64,000 nucleotides of DNA from Lactarius indigo (lineage: Eukaryota; Basidiomycota; Agaricomycetes; Russulales; Russulaceae), in assembly GCA_025766275.1 (NCBI GenBank), contig JAFKAC010000066.1:1-64000 (forward strand), in the 5' to 3' direction. The position numbers and the translations under genes were made by a program. Under the pieces are notes generated by a model that saw only the letters and a program-made list of their open reading frames with translations, was not told the DNA's origin and ran no database searches. Shown here one piece after another: positions 1-8,860 of the stretch. How positions within the stretch are numbered: the stretch's first letter is position 1; every line of letters begins with the position of its first letter.

Positions 1-249
1 GGGTGTACCGTGTACAGTAATTTTAGTAGTATTGAGCCAGAATTAAGCGAGGAATTCGGGGTGTCCGGATGAGAGGGTATTTTCTTTCTTTTTTTGAACC
101 GGTTCTCAACTTCCTAACTTACAAAGCGAGATTTATGAAACGCATAGTAAACGTAAGCAGCTGAGCAGTCACGTGCGGTCCAAAACGTAAATAGTAAATT
201 AGAAGGTACCTTCCAAGGAAGCCGGCAACGAGGTAATATACAGTATGTC

Positions 250-465
250 CGTGACGTTGCGTAAATGGGTTTGACCGTCTCAACGACCCGTGGCATACGT
301 GTCATCACTGACTAGAATAACCTTGTTGATCTCATATGTCTTCACACCAACGTCATTGAGCGCTTTCTTACGAGGGTTAACAGCATGTGGAATGAAGGGG
401 ACAGTAAAGGATGCAAATTGGGATGGCACGAGTTTCTCGTTGATGTGCTGAGGTCTGGGACCCAA
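250..465 (-). pseudogene. fragment of a mitochondrial Hsp70 (Ssc1-type) gene, frameshifted
   Basis: Read on the minus strand from 465, the first frame gives a stretch like the end of the Hsp70 ATPase domain: a GP..HIN block, then KKALNDVGVKTYEINKVILV, which matches the KALxDAGVKxxEINEVILVGG region of mitochondrial Hsp70 proteins. The expected next block (MTRMPRVVETVK) is present but in another frame, starting at 308. About two bases appear to be missing near 306-312 where the Gly-Gly codons should be. Downstream of about 250 the similarity stops. The family normally has about 650 residues and a nearly invariant sequence; only about 70 residues remain. I read this as a decayed fragment, not a working chaperone gene. 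The family call comes from recalled motif similarity and was not searched. Confidence 0.7.
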
Positions 466-475
466 CGAAATGAAG

Positions 476-1396
476 ATGCGAGCAAGGGCGGAATTTTACA
501 GGCATGAAATGGATTTGCGTGGAATAGATGAAGGGCCTGGCTCTGGTTGGACCCGTGGTGATGCCGAATCTCTATCTCTGCAATATTGACTTTGTCCTCG
601 TCTTGACTATCTATTCGCACTCGGCCTCAGTTGTCTCGTATCTATCTTCTTTCTGTTCCTTATTTTGTGTCTAGCGTGTATTCATCATTTGTAAACTGTG
701 TACCATAGATTATTATAAAACATAACCTGACAGCATGCGGCCTATGAAAAGGAAAGGTGAGGTGTCGTCGAAGTCCGATATCCGAGACCGTTCGGGCCAT
801 CAAAACACACGATGTGGTTAAAAGTGTCAGCGCTATTGTTGTATGTGACGTTGTGCATGGTGAGGAGCGGTAAAGGTATGTCGGGCTTCAACAGTGGAGT
901 GGAGAGGTCGTCCAGACTCAGGAGTGAAACATCGAAGCAAAGAGGCAGTAGTTTGGTACCGAGTACGCGATGTTGAAACGCCAAGTCAGAAGTATGGACC
1001 AGTACGATGAGAAAGAGAGGTGATGCTGCAGAGGATGGCACCGAGTATGCAAATAAAATAAAATTTAGTTAGAAGACGACAGACAAAGACAAAGACGTCG
1101 CTACCAGACAACGCGCTGCGACAAAGATAACAGAATGTACTCAAAAGTTGGAAGTGCGGAAGAAATGGACCATGGCCAAACTATAATGATCAGTGGAAAG
1201 ACAAGAGAAGTTTAAGAGAAATCATAATTGTGCGCACCTTGATGAGTTCCTGAAGGAACGACCATGGGACAGGAGGGTGTCAGGACACCCCCGACACGCC
1301 GACATGGGCAACTGGCCCACGGACCCCTGATTACTTTGCACGTGGCTGATGACCGTGACGTGACATGGAATAAACAACGGAAAACAGAACTATCAC
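476..1396. other. no recognisable gene
   Basis: Nothing here could be assigned. A 99-codon minus-strand frame (1041 to 742) has a fairly protein-like composition and may be an exon of an unknown gene, but I recognise no domain and found no convincing flanking exons. The remaining short frames look random. Confidence 0.4.
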
Positions 1397-1494
1397 TAGC
1401 CGCTTTACAACCAGTTTTCAGACACCGCTCTGGTCTCATCTTCCTCCACGAAGTCAAAGTTGTACACCCTCTTCCTACACCAGTCCTACACCTC
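1397..1494 (+). repeat. R1 repeat, copy a, left part (split by the Gypsy insertion)
   Basis: This stretch (TAGCCGCTTT, then TCTGGTC, then GTACACCCTCTTCC) aligns by eye with 17,200-17,300 of R1 copy b. It ends exactly at the ACCTC target duplication of the Gypsy element. The same R1 copy resumes at 9,439 beyond that element, so R1 was here before the retrotransposon landed. Confidence 0.65.
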
Positions 1495-2072
1495 TGTTAC
1501 GCCCTAGCAGGGGCGTGGGTTCTAGAGGTTCTGAATCACACAAGTATCAAGCGAAGACCTCTGTTGTCTTATTGCTATGAAATACGAGTGATAAGGTGTG
1601 GCACAAGGTGCAGCACTACTCTGTAATGTAGGACTCCTCGTCCGAAGTGTCTAGCACTTCTCTACACTTGATCTTGCTAGTGCACAGAGTATAACAGGTG
1701 TAACGCGTTGATATAGTTCAACTGCAAAGACTTCGAAGTGTCCTGGTTAGGGACTGAGGTAGGGGATGCACAAGAAGAGGGGGATAATACGAAGTCACAC
1801 CAAAGTATGGAGGCAAGGTTGCTAGATTGCAAACGAAGCCAAGTCTGGCTTCCTACGGTCTATGGTACAGGTTTATATAGGACAGGGTTCCAAACAACAT
1901 GAACACAAGTCCACACAATATCAAAGAGACTAAACGGAGTAAACAGGAGTTCGGATCAAAGAAACAGCGCCACTGGTAACAGTAGCTCCTTTGGTAACAA
2001 GGTATAGTACAAAGAGGGGAAGGCAGGGTGGAGACATACTGTAACTTAGGTCCGAAGCGTCGGATCATAACA
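1495..2072 (-). repeat. 3' LTR of element 1
   Basis: A 578-bp long terminal repeat with TG/CA ends, identical to 8,861-9,438 except at 1857. Minus-strand TATATAAA lies at 1,879-1,872. The self-priming match AGACTTGGCTT starts 33 nt downstream at 1,846, which puts a TATA-directed start just where the R region should begin. Confidence 0.93.
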
Positions 2073-2076
2073 TGAG

Positions 2077-2085
2077 CCCCTCTCT
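2077..2085 (-). other. polypurine tract of element 1
   Basis: On the minus strand the purine run AGAGAGGGG ends four bases before the 3' LTR. This is the expected place for the plus-strand DNA primer during reverse transcription. It is short but well placed. Confidence 0.65.
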
Positions 2086-2098
2086 AAGTCAACTCTCC

Positions 2099-5000
2099 CT
2101 AGAGTGCTTCGAAGTCCATCAGGTCATAGACATCGTTGTCTACATCATTGGAGGGGGTGCTTTCGCGAGGGAGGGAGCAGCGATGTTGGCGAAGGAAGTT
2201 GAAGGGACCATGGGCCCCACACTTGCGACAATTTTCATATTTGGGGCACTTGATTTCTTCATGGCTGTTGCTGGTAAAACACTTGCCACACCACTGAGTG
2301 CGTTCTTCTGGGGCTGGCCAAAGGCACTGATAAGGGAAGTGATCAGTGCTAGAACACCTCCAGCAGAACTTCTGTTTTTGAGGGCAGGCGAAGGAGAGGT
2401 GGTCTTCAGACTGGCACCTGTAGCAAAGTCGAATGGTGCCAGTCTCCTTCTTGTTGGCTCTGCGCTTGCGTCTCTTCTTCCTTTCTGCAGAGGGGCTAGG
2501 TCCCTCTGGTTCGTTGTGGAGTCTTGGCATGGAGTGGTAGCGAGGTGGGGCAGGGGCAGGAATGTGGGGGACTTCAAAGGGGTGAGTTTCTTCTTCCGGA
2601 GGAGGGGGGTGTAGTGTGAGCCATCGGTCTGCAATCCGGACATAGGCCTTGTGTTCTTGCAGCCTTCTTCGGGTGCTGGTTAGTTGCATGTCCATGTTGA
2701 GGAGGTGCCTTTTGAGGGGCTCCATCGTCTTGTGCAGGCCTTCAATCTCCTTTCGGAGGGCCTTCTGGTTTCGCAGGAGTCGGCGAGTCCTGGAGACTTC
2801 TGCTGTGAGGCGGTCATCTTTCAGGTCTTCTAGGACTTCATCGACTTGTCTGGCTGTGGGGGAAGCTTCATCCAAGTTCTGCATCTGAGCTGGGGTGATA
2901 GGGGGAGCTGGATTGTGGGGGTCGTCGTCTCTGGGAAGGAGGAAAAGGGGGAGGCCATAGTGAGGGAGGTTCTTGCCCATGGTGCCGATGACATCTTCTT
3001 TGTTTTCACTGATCTTGATCCATTTGGCATCCTTTCGGATGTACGAGGTTGGGTCAGCGTCGTCAGGGATGAGGAAGTGGACATAGCGGCTGCTCCAGGG
3101 GTCATTCAAGAAGAAGGGGTAGCCAGGGTCGTCGTCTTCTTCAGCAGTGATGTGCATCCTTTCATAGTTAATGGGGAGTGCGTCCATGATTGGGTCGTTG
3201 ACTATTTCGCTGAGACGGGCCATGGTCACTCTGGGATCAGGGGGGGAGGTGGTAGGTCGGTGTATCTCGGGAGTAGGGGGAGCTGTGTGTCCAGGAGGGG
3301 GAACACGAAGGGCTATTCCTCCTCCTTCTGTTTCTATGACGCTGGGCATGGTGGGATCGATGGGTTGTGGTTCCTGGATGAGTGAAGGCAAGGAAGGGGG
3401 TCGTGCTGGGAAGGGAGAATAGCCAGAGGAGGGTGTGACAGAGGGTGTTTCGTCAAAGGAGCCTCTTTCCATGGCACGAGCAACAAGACGTTCTACAGAG
3501 GAGGAGCGAGAGGGCATGGTGAGGAAGTTAGTGGGGAAGGTGGTTGCTGTTCGTACTGTTACTTCCTTTCGTTTTAACCATTGCTTTGCTCCTTCGCTTC
3601 TGGGGTTGCTTTCAAAGTGTTCCTGAATAAGTTCTGGGGCGTTGAGGTTCTTTTCTGGTTCCCAACTGTTGTGTGCATCGGAGTATCCCTTCCACTTGAT
3701 TAGGAACTGTAACTGGTTCCTGTGGCGTCTTGTTTCTAGTATTTTCTCGACTTCCCACTCCTGTTCTCCATCTACTAGATCTGGGGGTGGTTCCGTAAAG
3801 TTCTTTCCATGTATGGAGGTTTCTTTGTATGGCATCAGGAGTGACGCATGGAATACTGGGTGGATCCGCCACTGATGGGGAAGTTTCAGGGCATACGTGG
3901 TGGCGGAGATCTTCTTTGTGACCCTGAAGGGTCCATATCTTTTTGGGGCTAACTTGAAACTAGGGTGCGTTGTTTTCAAGTTCCTGGCATCCAGCCACAC
4001 ACTATCTCCTTCTGTGTGTTGTTCGAAGCGAGAGGATCCTTTGTAGAGTGACTGTGCATGGGTAATTGCTGCTTGGGCAGTCCTTCTGGCTTCCTGGATT
4101 CGCTCCAATCTCTCTTGTGTTCCTGGTACTGTGGTCGTTCTTTCTGGTTGGTGTACTCTTGGGATGTACCCAAGGATTAATTCGTAGGGTGCCTTTTTAG
4201 TGGTTGCGCTTGGCCAGGAGTTGTGGGTGTACTGTGCCAGTGGTAGTAGCTCTGTCCAATTGTCTTGTTGATGGTTTATGAACATTCGGAGGTACTGCTC
4301 TAACCACTGGTTTGTTCGCTCTGATTGTCCATCTGTTTGTGGGTGGTATGCTGTGCTGATGTTTTGTTCTATGTCAAGCACTCTGCATAGTTCTTTGATG
4401 AACTTCGCTGTGAACCTGGGGTCTCTGTCGGAGATGACCCTTCTTGGTAGTCCATAGTGTGGCAGGACAGTTTTGGCATAGAGTTTTGCCACTCCTTCTG
4501 CATCTATTGTTTCGCTGCATGGGATAAAGAAGGCTGCTTTGGAACAGTCATGATCCGTGATGGTGAGAATTGTGTTATTGTCTTCTGATTGGGGTAGCTT
4601 TGTGATGAAGTCTAGAGCGATGGTTTCAAAAGGGAGTGCTTCTGGGTTAGTCTTGATGGGGAATATCGGTGGTTTCGGGTTCCCAGGGAAGTTCTTGTTT
4701 GATTGGCATGTGGCACAGCCCTTTACATATGCGGATATGTCGTCTTTCATGTTTGGCCACCAAAAGTCTTGTGACACTAACCACAAGGTCTTTGTTATTC
4801 CAGGGTGTCCAGCTGTTTTTGTATCGTGAAACAGGGAAATTACCCCCCTCTTTAGCGGTGTGTTGTCCACAACCACCAGTTTGTCACCTCTCCACCAGTG
4901 TTTGCCTTGTTTTACTAGGTGGAAGGGGGCGGCCCACTCATCTAGAGTGTCTTGGTGGTCTAATTGGTGTGCCATGACCCGGTCATCTATTCTTATGGAG

Positions 5001-6982
5001 AGAGCGGAGTTTGCGAAGATGGTTGGGGTCAGGACCACTACATCAGTGTTATCCCCTGCTCCGCTGTCGTGGTCAGGGCGTCTTGACAGGGCATCAGCAT
5101 GGTTTTGGGGTCCGGGTTTGTGGTGAAGTTTGATGTGATAGTCTGCCAGTCTGGGGATGTAGCGCGCCACTCTCCTATTGATTTGTCGAGGGTGGCGATA
5201 ATATTCTAGGTTTTTGTGGTCTGTAAACACTGTGATTTCGTGGGGGGACCCTAAAAGAAGGTGTCTCCAGTGTTCCAGTCCCCTGATTACTGCCAGGAGT
5301 TCCCTGTCATGGATGTCATAGTTGCGCTCCGCTTCTGAAAATGATTTGGAGAAGTATCCCACAGCTTGTGGTTTGTTTCGGCTGTCTCTTTGTGTTAAGA
5401 TTGCCCCTGTGGCGAAAGCGGAGGCATCTACTTCTAGTTCGAAAGGTTTGTCCATATCTGGTTGGCATAAGATGGGGTCTTTGCACACAAGCGTGATGAG
5501 AGCTTCTAAGGCTTCTGCTGCTTCCTTTGTCCATCTGAAGGGTCCTTCTGACGTCTTTATTGTGTCCGTGATGGGTCTTGCTAAGTGAGCAAAGTTGGGG
5601 ATGAAGGGTCGTTGATAACTTAGTGTTCCCAACACGCTTCTTGCTTGTTTGACTGACTTGATGTCTCTTGGCCAGTCTTTTAGTCCTTCTACCTTCTTTG
5701 GGTCGATTTTGATTTGAGACCCATCGATGACAATGCCTAGGTAGTGGACCTTCCTTTGTTCGAACACGCATTTCGACGCTTTAAGGAAATAGGATTCCTT
5801 CTCACAGATTTCCAAGAACTCGTGTACAATTTGTCTGTGGCGTTCTGTATCTTCTTCTGTGGCTATCAGGACATCGTCCATGTACACAAATAGCTCTCTT
5901 GGGTATTTGTCCATAAGTGGTCGAAGTATTCTGCTCATGGTTCTTGCAAAGGTGGCTGGTGCATTTGTGAGGCCGAAGGTCATGACTCGAGGGATGAACA
6001 GCCCCCTTGGTGTCTTGAAGGCTGCCTTCCACTGGTCTTCCTCTTTTATGCGGATGTTATGGTACCCCCATCTGATGTCAAACTTTGAGAACAGTGTTTT
6101 CCCATTTAAGTTGGTCAGGATGTCGGAGATGAGAGGTAGTGGGTAAGTGTCTTTTATTGTCCAGGTGTTTAGGGGTCTGTAGTCCAGGATAGGGCGCAAC
6201 CCTCCATCTGTTTTCTTTCTGAAGAAGAAGGAGGAAGCGTAGGGGGAGCTTCCTTCATAGATGTATCCTTTTGCTATGTTTTCGTCGAGATATGCCTTCA
6301 ACTCCTTGTCTTCTTCTGGAGTCAAGGGGTAGATTTTACAGTTGATCTTGTTGGGTGCATCTGGTCGTAATGTGATGGGATGGTCTTCTTCTCTTTCTGG
6401 GGGAAAGCGCTGTGCTTCTTCGTCTGAGAATACTTTGTTGTGGCGCTGGTATTCTTCTGGGATTGCGGTTTCTTTTACTGGGTCAAAGGTTGTTTTGGTT
6501 GCTGCCGCTTTCGCTTCTTGGTGTCGCTTTCTTCGGAAGCGGTACCCTCCTGTCAGGATGGTGACTGCTTCTCCTTTCAGCTCTTGTTTCTTCCAGTCTA
6601 TGTCTGGGTTTTCGTGTTCGAACCAGGGGTATCCAAAGATCATTCTGTCTTCCCCTAGGCTGGTTACGAAAAACTGGAAAGGAGTTTCTTCTTCCCCTCT
6701 TTTTATCCATAGCTGGCATGTTTCAGTCATGGTGCCATCTTTGTTTAGCGATCCATCTACATTCTGGACCAATCTGGGTGGTTTCAGAGGAGTGGTTCCT
6801 AGTCCAAGTTTTTGGATTAGGTTTCGGTCGATTAGGTTGTCTGTTGCACCACTGTCCAGCAGTACATTTATGCGAGCTTCTTTGTAGTAAAGGCGAACGA
6901 GGACTTTGATTGTCATAGCACTATCGCGAACACTATACATTGAATTGGCCTCCCTGTCAGCTCTCACAGGTCGGCATCGCAA
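2099..6982 (-). CDS. pol: Pol polyprotein of element 1: protease, RT, RNase H, integrase, chromodomain, CCHC tail
   Basis: An unbroken frame of about 1,627 codons, in the minus-one frame relative to gag and overlapping its end; it is presumably made by frameshifting at 6,988-6,982 and not from its own start. Numbering from 6982: protease DSG at 43-45; reverse transcriptase about 215-410 with YMDD at 367-370; RNase H about 510-635 with Asp519, Glu561 and Asp588 in TDHK; integrase zinc domain H-H-C-C about 720-760; integrase core Asp791, Asp852 and Glu888 (D,D-35-E); chromodomain about 1076-1127 (EVEKIL, then LIKWKGY). A tail of roughly 500 residues follows: a proline-rich part, a coiled coil about 1440-1510, and four C-x2-C-type knuckles at the extreme C-terminus. 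The tail is longer than usual for chromoviral Pol. All catalytic residues I checked are present, so the protein looks functional. Confidence 0.95.
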   Translation of the reverse strand: MRCRPVRADREANSMYSVRDSAMTIKVLVRLYYKEARINVLLDSGATDNLIDRNLIQKLGLGTTPLKPPRLVQNVDGSLNKDGTMTETCQLWIKRGEEETPFQFFVTSLGEDRMIFGYPWFEHENPDIDWKKQELKGEAVTILTGGYRFRRKRHQEAKAAATKTTFDPVKETAIPEEYQRHNKVFSDEEAQRFPPEREEDHPITLRPDAPNKINCKIYPLTPEEDKELKAYLDENIAKGYIYEGSSPYASSFFFRKKTDGGLRPILDYRPLNTWTIKDTYPLPLISDILTNLNGKTLFSKFDIRWGYHNIRIKEEDQWKAAFKTPRGLFIPRVMTFGLTNAPATFARTMSRILRPLMDKYPRELFVYMDDVLIATEEDTERHRQIVHEFLEICEKESYFLKASKCVFEQRKVHYLGIVIDGSQIKIDPKKVEGLKDWPRDIKSVKQARSVLGTLSYQRPFIPNFAHLARPITDTIKTSEGPFRWTKEAAEALEALITLVCKDPILCQPDMDKPFELEVDASAFATGAILTQRDSRNKPQAVGYFSKSFSEAERNYDIHDRELLAVIRGLEHWRHLLLGSPHEITVFTDHKNLEYYRHPRQINRRVARYIPRLADYHIKLHHKPGPQNHADALSRRPDHDSGAGDNTDVVVLTPTIFANSALSIRIDDRVMAHQLDHQDTLDEWAAPFHLVKQGKHWWRGDKLVVVDNTPLKRGVISLFHDTKTAGHPGITKTLWLVSQDFWWPNMKDDISAYVKGCATCQSNKNFPGNPKPPIFPIKTNPEALPFETIALDFITKLPQSEDNNTILTITDHDCSKAAFFIPCSETIDAEGVAKLYAKTVLPHYGLPRRVISDRDPRFTAKFIKELCRVLDIEQNISTAYHPQTDGQSERTNQWLEQYLRMFINHQQDNWTELLPLAQYTHNSWPSATTKKAPYELILGYIPRVHQPERTTTVPGTQERLERIQEARRTAQAAITHAQSLYKGSSRFEQHTEGDSVWLDARNLKTTHPSFKLAPKRYGPFRVTKKISATTYALKLPHQWRIHPVFHASLLMPYKETSIHGKNFTEPPPDLVDGEQEWEVEKILETRRHRNQLQFLIKWKGYSDAHNSWEPEKNLNAPELIQEHFESNPRSEGAKQWLKRKEVTVRTATTFPTNFLTMPSRSSSVERLVARAMERGSFDETPSVTPSSGYSPFPARPPSLPSLIQEPQPIDPTMPSVIETEGGGIALRVPPPGHTAPPTPEIHRPTTSPPDPRVTMARLSEIVNDPIMDALPINYERMHITAEEDDDPGYPFFLNDPWSSRYVHFLIPDDADPTSYIRKDAKWIKISENKEDVIGTMGKNLPHYGLPLFLLPRDDDPHNPAPPITPAQMQNLDEASPTARQVDEVLEDLKDDRLTAEVSRTRRLLRNQKALRKEIEGLHKTMEPLKRHLLNMDMQLTSTRRRLQEHKAYVRIADRWLTLHPPPPEEETHPFEVPHIPAPAPPRYHSMPRLHNEPEGPSPSAERKKRRKRRANKKETGTIRLCYRCQSEDHLSFACPQKQKFCWRCSSTDHFPYQCLWPAPEERTQWCGKCFTSNSHEEIKCPKYENCRKCGAHGPFNFLRQHRCSLPRESTPSNDVDNDVYDLMDFEAL

Positions 6983-8655
6983 AAATCCTGATCTAAGGCA
7001 TAGTAGCGTCTCTTTTCATCCTCAGTCATGCCTTGGACGAGTGCATGGGCTTGTCGGACTTTATCTTCGGTTGTGGTAGCAGCCACTGATGAGGTGCTTG
7101 CTTCTGGGGTGTATGGGGGTGCAGTGTCCACTTCTTGGGTGTCTGTGGCTCTGGCTTTGGTTTGGTTGGTGGTGCTTTGTCGTTGACAGTTCCTAGCCAT
7201 GTGTCCTTGTTGCCTGCATTTGAAGCAGCGTCCTTCTTTCATGAGGGCTTTCTTTTCTTCTTCAGTAAGCTTCTTAAAGGGGGTGGAGGTGGTGGCATCT
7301 ACATCCATCGCATTTGGGTCTCGCTTTGGTCGTCCTTGGTGGACGTTCTGGGTTGGCCCTGGGTTTCTATTCCCTGGTCTGGCTTTTAGCAGCTTCCAGC
7401 GTTGGTGTTCTGCTCTGGCAGCGGTTTGCCACTCGTCCATGGTGTTTGGGATGGTAGTTCGCATAAGGCAAGCACGATACAGTCCTGTGGGTAGTCCTCT
7501 TTTGAAGAATTCCACCGTTCCAGGGGCATCTCTTGCCCATCCTGCTATTCCTGCAAGGTGTTCGAAGTCGAGGATGTAACTGTCCAATGCTCCACCCTGC
7601 ATTGTCAGACTGATGAGCTTCTGGTAGGCTCTTTCTTTGTTTAGAGTGTCGGTCCAGTCTCTGTCGAAGGTGTTGAGAAAACCGTCCCAAAGATCTTTGC
7701 TGTTTTTGGTGAGGGCTTTGGTGGGGTCTGCTAGTGCCGCTTCCATGTCATCTTCGGTTTGGTTGACCCACAGCTGTACACCGGGTCCTTTGAACATTGT
7801 AAGGGCGAATAGTACTCGTGCATAAGGTTCTTTGATGAGTTCATTCTCGCTATTTAACTTGATGTATCGTAGTAGTTCTCTTTTGAACTGACCACTCTCT
7901 GTTCTATCTCCGGTGAACGGAGTAGGGGGTGCTCCTTTGAGTCCTCCTGAGCTCGTTGTTGGTGTTCCTCCTGTTCCAGCGCTTGAGCCGGTACCTGTGC
8001 CAGTGCCTGTGGCGTTTATGGCTGACATGATAAGTGTTGGCTGTGGTGTGATGGGGATCTGGGGTGGTTCGACTGGGGAGGGCAACCTGATTGGTGGTAG
8101 TGGGGCTGGGAATCCTTCTTCCGCTGGGGATGGTTCTATCCAGATAGGAATAGTGGGGCTGGCTTGTGACGAAGCTTGTGTGGGTACTGTGATGTCTAGG
8201 CGGTGTTCTGAGGAGTGGGATAGTTCTGAGTGTGATTCCGCTTCGTCTGAGCTGGGTTCTTCTTCTGATGAGTCTTGTTGTAGTCCGTATGTTCCCCTAG
8301 TGTTTCTTGGTGCTGAGGATGATTGTTGTGTGGGCGTTTCTGGGTTCTGTTCGTCTTCTCCGTTCCACCAACCTAGTCCTTCAGCAAATCTGTGTGGTGT
8401 GATGTTTATGGCTCTGGTGTGGTATTTGTTCTGAAAGTATCGGAGGATGTACCAGTTGTTGTTAATGAATTCTACTGGTCTGAGTTCGCCTTTGATGAGG
8501 CACTTGTAACAAGGTGGTCTGCCTGATGTTGTGGCCCAGCGAGCTCCTTTCCCTAGTTGACTGCTTTTAATGTGGTGTGGGAGGTCGTCTTGTGTTCTGG
8601 TTGTGACTGGGGTCCAATCGTTGTCTGATTCAAAGGTGACACTGATGCTAGCCAC
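6964..8655 (-). CDS. gag: Gag of element 1
   Basis: An open frame of 563 codons encodes the capsid/nucleocapsid precursor. The N-terminal 210 residues are serine/proline-rich. The capsid-like region follows, with the conserved LxKERAYQKL and GRCFKCRQQGHMARNC stretches; the latter is a C-x2-C-x4-H-x4-C knuckle near residue 490. The frame ends in TG-Asp-Phe-Cys-Asp codons that contain the GGATTTT frameshift site. The first codon at 8,655 is GTG, not ATG, and no in-frame ATG occurs until 8,028, which would give a conventional 355-residue Gag beginning MSAINATG. Either translation starts at 8,028, or a non-AUG or spliced start is used, or the ATG was lost. Element 2 has a normal ATG at its equivalent N-terminus, which favours loss. 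Confidence 0.9.
   Translation of the reverse strand: MASISVTFESDNDWTPVTTRTQDDLPHHIKSSQLGKGARWATTSGRPPCYKCLIKGELRPVEFINNNWYILRYFQNKYHTRAINITPHRFAEGLGWWNGEDEQNPETPTQQSSSAPRNTRGTYGLQQDSSEEEPSSDEAESHSELSHSSEHRLDITVPTQASSQASPTIPIWIEPSPAEEGFPAPLPPIRLPSPVEPPQIPITPQPTLIMSAINATGTGTGTGSSAGTGGTPTTSSGGLKGAPPTPFTGDRTESGQFKRELLRYIKLNSENELIKEPYARVLFALTMFKGPGVQLWVNQTEDDMEAALADPTKALTKNSKDLWDGFLNTFDRDWTDTLNKERAYQKLISLTMQGGALDSYILDFEHLAGIAGWARDAPGTVEFFKRGLPTGLYRACLMRTTIPNTMDEWQTAARAEHQRWKLLKARPGNRNPGPTQNVHQGRPKRDPNAMDVDATTSTPFKKLTEEEKKALMKEGRCFKCRQQGHMARNCQRQSTTNQTKARATDTQEVDTAPPYTPEASTSSVAATTTEDKVRQAHALVQGMTEDEKRRYYALDQDFCDADL
6982..6988 (-). promoter_or_regulatory. gag-pol minus-one frameshift site GGATTTT
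   Basis: Minus-strand G GAT TTT lies in the gag frame six codons before the gag stop. Slippage by one base gives GGA TTT and enters the open pol frame. The identical heptamer sits at the same place in element 2 (30,702-30,708). G-GAU-UUN heptamers are known retroviral slippery sites (the mouse mammary tumour virus pro/pol type). Function here is inferred. Confidence 0.75.
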
Positions 8656-8848
8656 GATTGTGGTCTGTCTTGGGTGCTGATTTGTGTAAGGGGATGGCTG
8701 AAGCGGCCTCTTGTGTCAAGGAGGATCCGTCGCCCGGCTATGCCGTCGTTTCTGGGTTCTGTGGAGTGTCTGGTTGTTGGCTGATGCGTCCTCTTGGATC
8801 GTCGCTCACTCTGCTGTGTGGCAGTAGTGTCTTGGGTGTGTTGGGAGT

Positions 8849-8859
8849 AGACTTGGCTT
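8849..8859 (-). other. self-priming primer-binding site of element 1
   Basis: Just inside the 5' LTR the minus strand reads AAGCCAAGTCT, which does not begin with the TGG expected of a tRNA primer site. It is instead exactly complementary to AGACTTGGCTT inside the LTR (9,212-9,202 minus), 33 nt below a TATATAAA box. This is the Tf1/sushi arrangement, where the first 11 nt of the mRNA fold back to prime minus-strand DNA. Confidence 0.8.
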
Positions 8860-8860
8860 A

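Noticed and set aside
2072..2643. Plus-strand frames opposite the pol gene of element 1
   Set aside because: They are antisense shadows of a well-supported Pol coding sequence with no motifs of their own.
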